From Streptomyces humidus (GTDB lineage: Bacteria > Actinomycetota > Actinomycetes > Streptomycetales > Streptomycetaceae): a stretch of 64,000 nt of DNA. The position numbers and the translations under genes were made by a program. The DNA lies in contig NZ_BMTL01000006.1 of NCBI RefSeq assembly GCF_014649655.1, positions 1 to 64,000 of the forward strand, in the 5' to 3' direction. The notes under the pieces were generated by a model. It ran no database searches and was not told the DNA's origin. It saw only the letters and a program-made list of their open reading frames with translations. Shown here piece by piece: positions 16,997 to 27,479 of this stretch. Numbering within the stretch: position 1 is the first letter of the stretch; each line of letters opens with the position of its first letter.

Positions 16997-18799
16997 TCAG
17001 CCGCCGTACGCGCCCGACGCCGTCAGCCGCAGCGCGGTGTCGATGAGCGGGACGTGGCTGAAGGCCTGCGGGAAGTTGCCGACCTGGCGCTGCAGGCGCG
17101 GGTCCCACTCCTCGGCGAGCAGCCCGAGGTCGTTGCGCAGGGAGAGCAGCTTCTCGAAGAGCTTGCGCGCCTCGTCCACCCGGCCGATCATCGCGAGGTC
17201 GTCCGCCATCCAGAACGAGCAGGCCAGGAACGCGCCCTCGTCGCCCGGGAGGCCGTCCACGCCCTCGTCGCCGCCCGAGGTCGGGTAGCGCAGGATGAAG
17301 CCGTCCGGGGTGGACAGCTCGCGCTGGATCGCCTCGATGGTGCCGATCACCCGCTTGTCGTCCGGGGGCAGGAAGCCCATCTGCGGAATGAGCAGCAGGG
17401 AGGCGTCCAGTTCCTTGGAACCGTAGGACTGGGTGAAGGTGTTGCGCTCCTTGTCGTAACCCTTCTCGCACACGTCCCGGTGGATGTCGTCGCGCAGCTC
17501 GCGCCACTTCTCCAGCGGGCCGTCCGCGTCGCCGGACTCGATCAGCTTGATCGTGCGGTCGACCGCGACCCAGGCCATGACCTTGGAGTGCACGAAGTGG
17601 CGGCGGGGGCCGCGCACCTCCCAGATGCCCTCGTCCGGCTCGTCCCAGTGCTGCTCCAGGTAGCGGATCAGCTTGAGCTGGAGCAGGGAGGCGTAGTCGT
17701 TGCGGGCCAGACCGGTCATGTGGCCCAGGTGCAGGGCCTCGGTGACCTCGCCGTAGACGTCCAGCTGGAGCTGGTGGGCTGCGCCGTTGCCGACCCGGAC
17801 CGGGCCGGAGTTCTCGTAGCCGGGCAGCCAGTCCAGCTCGGCCTCGCCGAGCTCGCGCTCGCCGGCGATGCCGTACATGATCTGCAGGTTCTCGGGGTCG
17901 CCGGCGACCGCGCGCAGCAGCCACTCGCGCCAGGCGCGGGCCTCCTCGCGGTAGCCGGTGCGCAGCAGCGAGGACAGGGTGATGGCCGCGTCGCGCAGCC
18001 AGGTGTAGCGGTAGTCCCAGTTGCGGACGCCGCCGATGTCCTCCGGCAGGGACGTCGTGGGGGCGGCGACGATGCCGCCGGTCGGGCCGTACGTGAGCGC
18101 CTTGAGCGTGATCAGGGAGCGGATCACCGCCTCACGGTAGGGGCCGTGGTACGTGCAGTGCTCGACCCATTCGCGCCAGAACTCCTCGGTCGCCTCCAGG
18201 GACTGCTCCGGCTCCGGCAGCGGGGGCGGCTGCTTGTGCGAGGGCTCCCACGAGATCGTGAACGCGATCCGGTCGCCGGGCGCGACCGTGAAGTCGGCGT
18301 ACGTGGTGAGCGACTTTCCGTAGGTCTCGCAGTCGGTGTCGAACCACACGGAGTCCGGGCCCGCCACGGCCACCGTGCGGCCCTCGTGCTTGTGCACCCA
18401 CGGCACCACCCGGCCGTAGGAGAACCGCATCCGCAGGACCGAGCGCATCGGCACCCGGCCCGATACGCCCTCGACGATCCGGATCAGCTGGGGCGCGCCG
18501 TCGCGGGGAGGCATGAAATCCGTCACCCGGACCGTGCCGCGCGGGGTGTCCCACTCGGACTCCAGGATCAGCGAGTCGCCGCGGTAAGTGCGCCGGGCCG
18601 CACGCGGCGGCGGCGCGTCGGAGGCGTGCGCCGGACCGAGGCGCCAGAACCCGTGTTCCTCGGTGCCGAGCAGACCGGCGAAGATCGCGTGCGAGTCGAA
18701 GCGGGGCAGGCACAGCCAGTCCACTGTCCCGTCACGGCAGACCAAGGCGGCGGTCTGCATGTCTCCGATGAGTGCGTAGTCTTCGATGCGCCCGGCCAC
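16997..18799 (-). CDS. Glycoside hydrolase family 15 protein (trehalase/glucoamylase-like)
   Basis: The 600-aa protein has the bacterial GH15 layout: an N-terminal beta-sandwich starting with GRIEDYALIGDMQTAALV and DGTVDWLCLPRFDS, then an (alpha/alpha)6 barrel with GVRNWDYRYTWLRDAA, EGIWEVRGPRRHFVHSKVMAW and the C-terminal EEWDP...GNFPQAFSHVPLI segment. Actinobacterial members include GH15 trehalases. The GTG at 18799 is chosen because CTGGAG lies 6 nt upstream and the protein then begins at the conserved core; an in-frame ATG at 18880 would add 27 weakly coded residues. It lacks a signal peptide. Confidence 0.85.
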   Translation of the reverse strand: MAGRIEDYALIGDMQTAALVCRDGTVDWLCLPRFDSHAIFAGLLGTEEHGFWRLGPAHASDAPPPRAARRTYRGDSLILESEWDTPRGTVRVTDFMPPRDGAPQLIRIVEGVSGRVPMRSVLRMRFSYGRVVPWVHKHEGRTVAVAGPDSVWFDTDCETYGKSLTTYADFTVAPGDRIAFTISWEPSHKQPPPLPEPEQSLEATEEFWREWVEHCTYHGPYREAVIRSLITLKALTYGPTGGIVAAPTTSLPEDIGGVRNWDYRYTWLRDAAITLSSLLRTGYREEARAWREWLLRAVAGDPENLQIMYGIAGERELGEAELDWLPGYENSGPVRVGNGAAHQLQLDVYGEVTEALHLGHMTGLARNDYASLLQLKLIRYLEQHWDEPDEGIWEVRGPRRHFVHSKVMAWVAVDRTIKLIESGDADGPLEKWRELRDDIHRDVCEKGYDKERNTFTQSYGSKELDASLLLIPQMGFLPPDDKRVIGTIEAIQRELSTPDGFILRYPTSGGDEGVDGLPGDEGAFLACSFWMADDLAMIGRVDEARKLFEKLLSLRNDLGLLAEEWDPRLQRQVGNFPQAFSHVPLIDTALRLTASGAYGG

Positions 18800-19268
18800 G
18801 TGCAACTCCAGTCGAACGGCCACGTCACCCCCATGGGACACGGGGGCTGTCGCTAGTGCGGTCAAGGGATCGTTTGTCATGCGTTGTTGAGCGCTGAAGC
18901 AAAGCAGCAGCTCGGCCCTCAGGGCAAAACGCCGATTATTGCTCAACGAACCGACGAGCTCTCGCTGTGCCGGTGGGGGACGGGCGGGGGTGTGCCGTCT
19001 TGCCGACCGGGCTCGGCAGTGAGTGTCCGAGCAGGATACGACGCACGTAGATGATCTGCGTGCCGCTCCCGACAACGCGGCTGGGCCGAACGGGTGAGCA
19101 ACAGGTGAGGAACCGGTGCGGAACCGGCCTTCCGTGTCGGGTTGTGCGCGGAGCGTGGCCGGAAGCCGTCCATCCGAGGCGCTGATACCCTGGTAGCCCG
19201 TGGACCGGTGGTCTCGAAGCCCCCGAACCGCACCTCCGAATCGCGACCACGGGAGCCCCCTCTTGGCC
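18800..19268. other. Divergent intergenic region, GH15 gene / pyrG
   Basis: About 470 bp separate the divergent starts. I see a TGCCGA/TCGGCA inverted repeat near 19005-19020 and a GATACCCT element near 19183 that could be a -10 for pyrG, but no confident promoter, RNA or open frame. The part next to the GH15 start is less GC-rich. Confidence 0.4.
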
Positions 19269-20933
<1,665 letters not shown>

Positions 20934-20952
20934 CACACCGGTTGTACGGTGG

Positions 20953-20994
20953 CCGGGGTGCAAACCTTCAAGGGGTGCACCCCGGTTTTCTTTT
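20953..20994 (+). terminator. Intrinsic terminator after pyrG
   Basis: CCGGGGTGCA (20953-20962) pairs perfectly with TGCACCCCGG (20976-20985), followed by TTTTCTTTT. It lies between pyrG and the Nudix gene, so the latter needs readthrough or its own promoter. Confidence 0.9.
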
Positions 20995-21025
20995 GCGCAG
21001 GTGGCACGGTGGAAGGACGCATGGC

Positions 21026-21652
21026 ATGACGATCAAGGACACTCCCCAGGCGTGGGAGATCCGGGCCACCCAGACCCCCTTCGTGGGCAACAAGACGTCG
21101 GTGCGCACCGACGAGGTGGTCATGCCCGACGGATCGGTGGTCCGGCGGGACTACCAGGTCCACCCCGGCTCCGTGGCGGTGCTGGCCATCGACGACGAGG
21201 ACCGCGTGCTGCTGATCAAGCAGTACCGTCATCCCGTGCGGCACAAGCTGTGGGAGATCCCGGCCGGCCTGCTCGACGTGCCCGGCGAGAACCCGCTGCA
21301 CGCGGCCCGGCGCGAGCTGTACGAGGAGGCGCACGTCAAGGCCGAGGACTGGAGGGTTCTCACCGACGTGTACACGACGCCGGGCGGCTGTGACGAGTCC
21401 GTGCGGGTCTTCCTGGCCCGGGGACTGTCGGAGGCGGACGGGCAGCGCTTCGCGGTGGAGGACGAGGAAGCCGACATGGAGCACGCGCGCGTGCCGGTCG
21501 CCGACCTGGTCCGGGCGGTCCTGGCGGGCGACGTGCACAACAACTGTCTCGTGGTCGGCGTGCTGTCGCTGGCGGCCGCCCGCGCCGGGGAAGGCGTCGA
21601 CGCGCTGCGTCCGGCGGAGGCCCCCTGGCCGGCCCGTCCGTTCGAGGCCTGA
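21026..21652 (+). CDS. Nudix hydrolase, ADP-ribose pyrophosphatase type
   Basis: The 208-aa protein resembles ADP-ribose pyrophosphatases: an N-terminal dimer arm (VRTDEVVMPDGSVVRRDYQVHPG), IKQYRHPV, AGLLDVPGE and the Nudix core RELYEEAHV, which keeps the metal-binding Glu residues but has His in place of the usual Gly. The DVYTTPGGCDE segment downstream is typical of the ADPRase branch. The ATG at 21026 has GGAAGGA upstream. The gene sits behind the pyrG terminator, 93 bp from pyrG. Confidence 0.85.
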   Translation: MTIKDTPQAWEIRATQTPFVGNKTSVRTDEVVMPDGSVVRRDYQVHPGSVAVLAIDDEDRVLLIKQYRHPVRHKLWEIPAGLLDVPGENPLHAARRELYEEAHVKAEDWRVLTDVYTTPGGCDESVRVFLARGLSEADGQRFAVEDEEADMEHARVPVADLVRAVLAGDVHNNCLVVGVLSLAAARAGEGVDALRPAEAPWPARPFEA

Positions 21653-21691
21653 AACCGCCGGCAGCCCGTCGCCCGTCGCAGGCCTGAATCC

Positions 21692-21754
21692 GCCCGTCAC
21701 CGGTCCCCGCGCACAGGCCTGACGCCCGTCACCGGTCCCCGCGCACAGGCCTGA
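21692..21754 (+). repeat. 31-bp tandem duplication in a 380-bp intergenic region
   Basis: A 31-bp unit (21692-21722) is repeated at 21724-21754, and the tail AGGCCTGAATCCGCCC occurs three times around it. The whole gap 21653-22032 has no open frame or RNA gene that I can support; a TAGGCT hexamer at 21965-21970 could be the -10 of the following gene. Confidence 0.7.
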
Positions 21755-22032
21755 ATCCGCCCCCGTCCCGCGTCACCCCCTCACAGGCCGGGACTCACCC
21801 GCCACCCGCACGGCGCCTCCCGTTGCGCGCACCTGCCGCCGACCGCGCCGACCGCGCTCCGCGGCCCCTCCGCACAGCTCGCGGTGTGACGATCGGCTGA
21901 TCCGATCGGGGGAGTCCCGGCCGCGCGCCGCCCTGCTCCTCCCGGCACGTCGCAGAGCGTGAACTAGGCTCTGGAATCACCCGATCCGGAGTCCCGGCGG
22001 GTTGCGCGTGCGGTGGGACGGGAGTGTGGCCC

Positions 22033-24099
22033 GTGACGGATCAGGCAGTGGACACAGGCGGCGTGCAGCTGTCCGGACACGCTGCGACAGAGGGCCATTT
22101 CCTGGGCCGCACCCGGGAGTTGAAGGAACTGCGCGCCGACATCGAGCGTGCGGGGCTCGACACCATCTCCGGCCGGAAGGCTCCTCGCGCACGCGTGCTC
22201 CTGATCGCCGGCCGGCCCGGATCCGGGCGGACCGCGCTCGCCGAGGAGCTCGTCCGTCAGGTCGCCGGCCGCTACCCGGACGGCGTGCTGCGCGCCCGGC
22301 TCGCCGAACCCGACGGCACGCCCGTGCCGGTCGAGCGCGCGGCCCGTGATCTGCTCGCCGCGCTGGACGTGCCGGCCCCCGCCGGCGCCGACGAGGACGA
22401 GCTGGCGGCCCTCCTGCGCGAGGCCCTCGCACAGCGGCGGGCGCTGCTCCTGCTCGACGACGCGGCCGGGGCCGAACAGGTCGACGCGCTGCTTCCCGAC
22501 GCCCCGCAGTGCCTGCTCGTCGCAGTCTCCTCCGGGCCCCTCACCGGCATCGCGGACGTCCGCCCCTGCACCCTGGGCGGCCTGGACACCAAGTCCGCCC
22601 TCGAACTGCTGACCCGGTACACCGGTTCCGTCCGCATCACCGTCGACCCGCGCTCCGCCGAGGGGCTCGTGGAGGCATGTCAGGGCGAGCCCGCCGCCCT
22701 GACGCTGGCCGGCGGCTGGCTCGCCGCCCGCCCCCAGGCCGCCGTCGCCGACCTCGGCAGGCAGCTGAACGCGGAGAGCGACGAGGGCTCACCGCTCAGC
22801 CGGGTGTTCGGGCTGGTGCACGCCGCGCTGCCCGCCTCCGCCGCCCGGGTCCTGCGACTGCTGTGCCTCGCCCCGGCCGGCCTCGCCGACCCGCACACCG
22901 CCTCCGCGCTGGCAGGCTGCTCGGTGGACGCCGCCCGCACCGCCCTGGACGACCTCACCGCCCTCGGGCTGCTGCGGGTCGTGGACTCCCCGCTGCCCCA
23001 GTACGAGATCCCCGGCTGTCTCCACCCCCTGTTGCGCGCCGCCGCCGAGGCCCACGACCGCCCGGCCGACCTCCAGCTGGCCCGCGCCCGGATGCTGGAG
23101 CGCACGGTGCGGCTGCTGCAGTCCTGCCGGGCCATCACCGAGACCGACAGCCCCCAGGCCCGCGAGAAGCTCCAGGGCATGCCCCGGGGACTGCGCTTCC
23201 CCACCCCGCGCGCGGCCGCCGACTGGCTGAGCGTGCGCCGGCCCGCCCTGCTGGCCTCGGCCCGCCTCGCGGTCGCGGACGGGGAGCTGGACACGCTGGC
23301 CCGCCGGCTGATGTCCCAGCTGGTGCGGGCGATGGTCGCGCACGTCGGCACCCGGGCGGCCGCCCCCGACCTGTACGGCGTGCACCAGCTCGTCCTGGAC
23401 GTGGCCGAGCGCCGGGGACTGCCCCGGGAGAAGGCGGCGGCCCTGCTGAACCTGGCCGACGTCGACGCCAGGACGGGACGCACGGCGGAGGCCCTGGTGC
23501 GCTACCGGGCCGCACTGGACGCCGGACGCGAGGCGAACGACCCGTACGCGATCGGCCGCGCGATGGAATCCGTAGGCGGCGCGCACCTGGAGCTCGGGGA
23601 CTACGAGCGGGCGGCCGACTGGTTCGGCCGGGCCCTCGCCCAGCGCCTGGCCCGCGACGAGCGCGCGGACGCCGCGCGGCTGTACGGCCGCATCGCCACC
23701 GCGCACACCTACGCGGGGCGCTACGGCGAGGCCCAGCGGGCCTGGCGGGCCGCCGCCGCGGGGCACCGCAAGAACGGCGATGTGGCCGCGCACGCACGGG
23801 CGTTGAGCGAGCTGGCCCGCGTCCAGGAGTACGCGGGCCGCCCCGAGGACTCGCTGCGCACCTGCCAGGAGGCGGTGGAGTGGGCGACCCGTGCCGAGGA
23901 CACCCGGCTGCAGGCCGCGGTGCAGCTGCGGCTGGCCGACACCCTGGAGCGCTTGGGCGACCCGGCGGCGGCCCGCCTGCACCGGAGAGCGGCCGAGCGC
24001 ATCCTGGAAGAGGAGCCCGCGGACGGCGATACGGGGCCCGCACAGCCGGAACACGCCGCTAACACCTGCGAAATCCGTAGTACATCCGCTGAAGGTTGA
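22033..24099 (+). CDS. STAND-like NTPase with C-terminal tetratricopeptide repeats
   Basis: The 688-aa protein has FLGRTRELKELR, typical of the start of AAA/STAND ATPase domains, then Walker A GRPGSGRTAL and Walker B LLLLDDAAG, with a winged-helix-like region around residue 270-340 (RVLRLLCLAPAGLADPHTAS in part). From about residue 440 to 650 there are TPRs such as AEALVRYRAALDAGREA, DYERAADWFGRAL and RYGEAQRAWRAAA. It resembles the AfsR/SARP ATPase-TPR architecture but has no DNA-binding domain at either end. The GTG at 22033 follows GGGAG. It is followed 145 bp later by ald. Confidence 0.8.
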   Translation: MTDQAVDTGGVQLSGHAATEGHFLGRTRELKELRADIERAGLDTISGRKAPRARVLLIAGRPGSGRTALAEELVRQVAGRYPDGVLRARLAEPDGTPVPVERAARDLLAALDVPAPAGADEDELAALLREALAQRRALLLLDDAAGAEQVDALLPDAPQCLLVAVSSGPLTGIADVRPCTLGGLDTKSALELLTRYTGSVRITVDPRSAEGLVEACQGEPAALTLAGGWLAARPQAAVADLGRQLNAESDEGSPLSRVFGLVHAALPASAARVLRLLCLAPAGLADPHTASALAGCSVDAARTALDDLTALGLLRVVDSPLPQYEIPGCLHPLLRAAAEAHDRPADLQLARARMLERTVRLLQSCRAITETDSPQAREKLQGMPRGLRFPTPRAAADWLSVRRPALLASARLAVADGELDTLARRLMSQLVRAMVAHVGTRAAAPDLYGVHQLVLDVAERRGLPREKAAALLNLADVDARTGRTAEALVRYRAALDAGREANDPYAIGRAMESVGGAHLELGDYERAADWFGRALAQRLARDERADAARLYGRIATAHTYAGRYGEAQRAWRAAAAGHRKNGDVAAHARALSELARVQEYAGRPEDSLRTCQEAVEWATRAEDTRLQAAVQLRLADTLERLGDPAAARLHRRAAERILEEEPADGDTGPAQPEHAANTCEIRSTSAEG

Positions 24100-24112
24100 T
24101 GCAATGAAAGGC

Positions 24113-24140
24113 TAGACAGCGGGAACACCTTCATTAGACT
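24113..24140 (+). promoter_or_regulatory. Possible promoter of ald
   Basis: TAGACA (24113-24118) and TAGACT (24135-24140) are 16 nt apart and lie 100 bp before the ald start in a relatively AT-rich gap. The -10 is good for a Streptomyces vegetative promoter; the -35 is imperfect. Confidence 0.35.
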
Positions 24141-24243
24141 GGCTCTGCCGCACGTTCTCCTGCGGTGCGTCCCGGTGTGCCCTGTACTTCGGGAATGTCT
24201 TCGCTGTACCCCCACACCCTCTGAGCCAAGGACCGTGATCGAC

Positions 24244-25359
24244 GTGAAGGTCGGCATCCCCCGCGAGGTCAAGAACAACGAGTTCCGGGTGGCCATCACC
24301 CCCGCCGGTGTGCACGAGCTCGTGCGCCACGGCCACCAGGTCGTCGTCGAGCGAGCCGCCGGCGTCGGCTCGTCCATCACGGACGAGGAGTACGTGGCCG
24401 CCGGCGCGCAGATTCTGGAGACCGCCGACGAGGTGTGGGCCACGGCCGACCTTCTGCTGAAGGTCAAGGAGCCCATCGCCGAGGAGTACCACCGCCTCCG
24501 CAAGGACCAGACGCTCTTCACCTACCTGCACCTGGCCGCGTCCAAGGAGTGCACGGACGCCCTGGTCGAGTCCGGCACCACCGCCATCGCCTACGAGACC
24601 GTCGAGCTGCCCAGCCGGGCGCTGCCGCTGCTCGCCCCGATGTCCGAGGTCGCGGGCCGGCTGGCCCCCCAGGTCGGCGCCTACCACCTGATGCGCGCCA
24701 ACGGCGGCCGCGGTGTGCTTCCGGGCGGGGTCCCGGGCGTGCTGGCCGCCAAGGCGGTCGTCATCGGCGGAGGCGTCTCCGGCTGGAACGCGGCGCAGAT
24801 CGCGATCGGCATGGGCTTCCACGTGACGCTGCTCGACAAGGACATCAACAAGCTCAAGGAAGCCGACAAGATCTTCGGCACGAAGATCCAGACGGTCGTC
24901 TCCAACGCCTTCGAGCTGGAGAAGGCCTGCCTGGAGGCTGACCTCGTCATCGGCGCCGTCCTCATCCCGGGCGCCAAGGCCCCGAAGCTGGTGACCAACG
25001 AGCTGGTGTCCCGGATGAAGCCCGGAAGTGTCCTTGTCGACATCGCGATCGACCAGGGCGGCTGCTTCGAGGACTCCCGTCCGACCACGCACGCCGAACC
25101 GACCTTCCCGGTCCACAACTCGGTGTTCTACTGCGTCGCCAACATGCCCGGCGCGGTCCCCAACACCTCCACCTACGCGCTCACCAACGCCACGCTGCCC
25201 TACATCGTCGAACTGGCCGACAAGGGCTGGGTGGAGGCGCTGCGCCGCGACCCGGCGCTGGCCAAGGGCCTCAACACCCATGACGGCAAGGTCGTTTACC
25301 GCGAGGTCGCCGAGGCGCACGGCCTGGAGCACGTGGAGCTCGACTCCCTGCTCGGCTGA
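24244..25359 (+). CDS. ald: Alanine dehydrogenase
   Basis: The 371-aa NAD-dependent enzyme interconverts alanine and pyruvate plus ammonia. It has the family start VGIPREVKNNEFRVAITP, the active-site Lys in LLKVKEPI, the His in YLHLAASKEC, the Rossmann motif VVIGGGVSGWNAA and the GAVLIPGAKAPKLV and DIAIDQGGCFE segments. The GTG at 24244 gives the length of the M. tuberculosis enzyme and lies 11 nt after AAGGA; the GTG at 24235 is an alternative adding three residues. It stands as a single gene. Confidence 0.95.
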   Translation: MKVGIPREVKNNEFRVAITPAGVHELVRHGHQVVVERAAGVGSSITDEEYVAAGAQILETADEVWATADLLLKVKEPIAEEYHRLRKDQTLFTYLHLAASKECTDALVESGTTAIAYETVELPSRALPLLAPMSEVAGRLAPQVGAYHLMRANGGRGVLPGGVPGVLAAKAVVIGGGVSGWNAAQIAIGMGFHVTLLDKDINKLKEADKIFGTKIQTVVSNAFELEKACLEADLVIGAVLIPGAKAPKLVTNELVSRMKPGSVLVDIAIDQGGCFEDSRPTTHAEPTFPVHNSVFYCVANMPGAVPNTSTYALTNATLPYIVELADKGWVEALRRDPALAKGLNTHDGKVVYREVAEAHGLEHVELDSLLG

Positions 25360-25444
25360 GCGGGGCGGCTCCCGGGGTCACCGGGAGGCCAAGTCGCCCT
25401 TCCGTAAAGGCGATACGTCAACAAGGCGCGTCAACCGCGTCCAC

Positions 25445-25476
25445 CCGGCCGGACCTTGCCGACAAGGTCCGGCCGG
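25445..25476 (+). terminator. Hairpin after ald
   Basis: Fourteen perfect base pairs (25445-25458 with 25463-25476) close a CCGA tetraloop. There is no T tract. Its position 85 bp after ald fits a terminator insulating the ParA operon from upstream transcription. Confidence 0.6.
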
Positions 25477-25634
25477 ATGTGTGTATGGTCACTTTGCGGC
25501 TCTCGGTCAACTCGCCTCGAACGTAACTCTTCGACCGATTCGCGCACCGGTGGGACCTGCCGTGCGACGGCCGTACGCCCTTGACAGAGGGATGTTTCAT
25601 TGCCGACACATCGGGCCGGGTACGGCGGATTGTG

Positions 25635-25664
25635 TTGCTGCGGACGCCCGACACGCCATAGAGT
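25635..25664 (+). promoter_or_regulatory. Putative promoter of the parA-scpAB operon
   Basis: TTGCTG (25635-25640) and TAGAGT (25659-25664) are separated by 18 nt, ahead of a GC-poor leader that ends in a perfect AAGGAGGT ribosome-binding site. A TTGACA at 25581-25586 is an alternative -35 without a good partner. Confidence 0.4.
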
Positions 25665-25737
25665 CGCCAACCGTCGGCATGGTGCCACGCTGACCTTGTC
25701 TAGAAGTTTCCTGGTCACCAAGGAGGTAAGACGACTT

Positions 25738-26916
25738 GTGAATGAGTCGACATTTGCTCCCGGGGGTGGTCAACCAGGAATGCCTACGCGGGACCCGGAT
25801 TCCGCGGGGCTCGAGGCTGTCGGCTCCGTCGCTGTCCGAACCTTCGCAGCCCACCAGAGCCAGCGCAGCCCCCGTATGGCTCTGTCAGCACACCAGAGCA
25901 TGGATGGCCATCACGTGAACGCCATGGCCGGCGACGGAAGTGGCGCGCCCCACAACCACTTCGCCGACTACGACGAACTGCCCGACGGGCACTTCTACGA
26001 TCCCGATGCCGAGTACGAGCCGGACCCGGAATACGCGGCCACGCTCGCGCCCGACGCGGCCCGACAGCGCCGTGAGCGCGTCGGTCCGACCGGACGCCCG
26101 CTGCCGTACTTCCCGATCCCGGGCCCGCTGACCGAGCACGGCCCCGCGAAGATCATCGCGATGTGCAACCAGAAGGGCGGCGTGGGCAAGACGACGTCGA
26201 CCATCAACCTGGGTGCCGCGCTCGCGGAGTACGGCCGGCGGGTACTGCTCGTGGACTTCGACCCGCAGGGCGCGCTGTCGGTCGGTCTCGGCGTCAACCC
26301 GATGGAGCTCGACCTCACCGTCTACAACCTGCTCATGGAGCGGGGCATGGCGGCGGACGAGGTGCTCCTCAAGACGGCGGTCCCCAACATGGACCTGCTG
26401 CCCAGCAACATCGACCTGTCGGCCGCCGAGGTCCAGCTGGTCTCCGAGGTCGCGCGCGAGTCCACGCTCCAGCGTGCGCTCAAGCCGCTGATGGACGACT
26501 ACGACTACATCGTCATCGACTGTCAGCCCTCGCTCGGCCTGCTCACCGTCAACGCCCTCACGGCCGCCCACAAGGTGATAGTGCCGCTCGAGTGCGAGTT
26601 CTTCGCGCTGCGCGGTGTCGCGCTGCTGACCGAGACGATCGAGAAGGTCCAGGAGCGGCTCAACCCGGAGCTGGAGCTCGACGGGATCCTGGCGACCATG
26701 TACGACTCGCGCACCGTGCACAGCCGTGAGGTGCTCGCGCGGGTCGTCGAGGCCTTCGACGACCACGTCTACCACACGGTCATCGGGCGCACGGTCCGCT
26801 TCCCGGAGACCACGGTCGCCGGTGAGCCGATCACCACGTACGCCTCCAACTCCGTCGGCGCCGCCGCCTACCGTCAGCTCGCCAGGGAGGTGCTCGCCCG
26901 GTGTCACGCCGAGTGA
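25738..26916 (+). CDS. ParA/Soj-family chromosome-partitioning ATPase
   Basis: The 392-aa protein has a non-conserved, His/Asp-rich N-terminal extension (residues 1-130). A full ParA domain follows: deviant Walker A CNQKGGVGKTTST with the signature Lys, LLVDFDPQGALS, IVIDCQPSLGLLT and PLECEFFALRGV. The GTG at 25738 is preceded by AAGGAGGT. It is not the chromosomal parA near the origin, because its partner gene is not parB but a short DNA-binding-like protein, followed by scpA and scpB. A role in chromosome segregation or condensation is inferred from the operon. Confidence 0.9.
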   Translation: MNESTFAPGGGQPGMPTRDPDSAGLEAVGSVAVRTFAAHQSQRSPRMALSAHQSMDGHHVNAMAGDGSGAPHNHFADYDELPDGHFYDPDAEYEPDPEYAATLAPDAARQRRERVGPTGRPLPYFPIPGPLTEHGPAKIIAMCNQKGGVGKTTSTINLGAALAEYGRRVLLVDFDPQGALSVGLGVNPMELDLTVYNLLMERGMAADEVLLKTAVPNMDLLPSNIDLSAAEVQLVSEVARESTLQRALKPLMDDYDYIVIDCQPSLGLLTVNALTAAHKVIVPLECEFFALRGVALLTETIEKVQERLNPELELDGILATMYDSRTVHSREVLARVVEAFDDHVYHTVIGRTVRFPETTVAGEPITTYASNSVGAAAYRQLAREVLARCHAE

Positions 26917-27461
26917 GTCTGCCGGGGGCCGACGAACTCTTCCGTACGACAGGGGGAACGGCGCTTCAGCCGTCCGCGCCCCGGCGTCCCGCAGGCGGCG
27001 AGGCCCGGGTGCCGGCGCCGGCCGGCGAGAGCGACGGGGCGGCGGCCGCCGGCGCGGAGCACGCGCCGCAGGCCGTGCCCGCGCAGGGCGGCGACGGCGG
27101 GGGCGCCGAGCACGCGGCGGCCGACGCCGGGGAGTCCCGCACCAGGGGCGGCCCGGGGGAGCGTCAGGGTGCGCAGGAAGGTTCTGCCACGGGCGCTCCG
27201 GACGACGGCCAGTCGCGCAAGCGCGGGCGGGCGGCGGCTCGCCGGCCCAGCGGGCGCGAGCGTCACGACGAGAAGATCACCGTTTATGTCTCCGCCGAGG
27301 AGCTCATGGACCTGGAGCACGCCCGTCTGGTGCTCCGCGGCGAGCACGGACTGGCCGTGGACCGGGGGCGCATCGTCCGCGAGGCGGTCGCCGTGGTCCT
27401 CGCCGACCTGGAGAGCCGCGGGGACGCCAGCATCCTCGTCCGACGACTTCGCGGGCGGTAG
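26901..27461 (+). CDS. Small putative ribbon-helix-helix partner of the ParA-like ATPase
   Basis: The 186-aa protein overlaps the ParA gene end by 16 bp. Residues 1-115 are low-complexity (Ala/Gly/Pro/Gln), followed by a basic stretch SRKRGRAAARRPSGRERHDE. A compact C-terminal segment (KITVYVSAEELMDLEHARLV, then DRGRIVREAVAVVLADLE) has the beta-strand/two-helix pattern of ribbon-helix-helix DNA-binding proteins. The GTG at 26901 follows GGGAGGTG; a GTG at 26913 overlaps the parA stop as GTGA and is an alternative. I infer a ParB-like centromere-binding or regulatory role. Confidence 0.7.
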   Translation: MSRRVSLPGADELFRTTGGTALQPSAPRRPAGGEARVPAPAGESDGAAAAGAEHAPQAVPAQGGDGGGAEHAAADAGESRTRGGPGERQGAQEGSATGAPDDGQSRKRGRAAARRPSGRERHDEKITVYVSAEELMDLEHARLVLRGEHGLAVDRGRIVREAVAVVLADLESRGDASILVRRLRGR

Positions 27462-27479
27462 CGGTAGCCTGCGAGGGCG

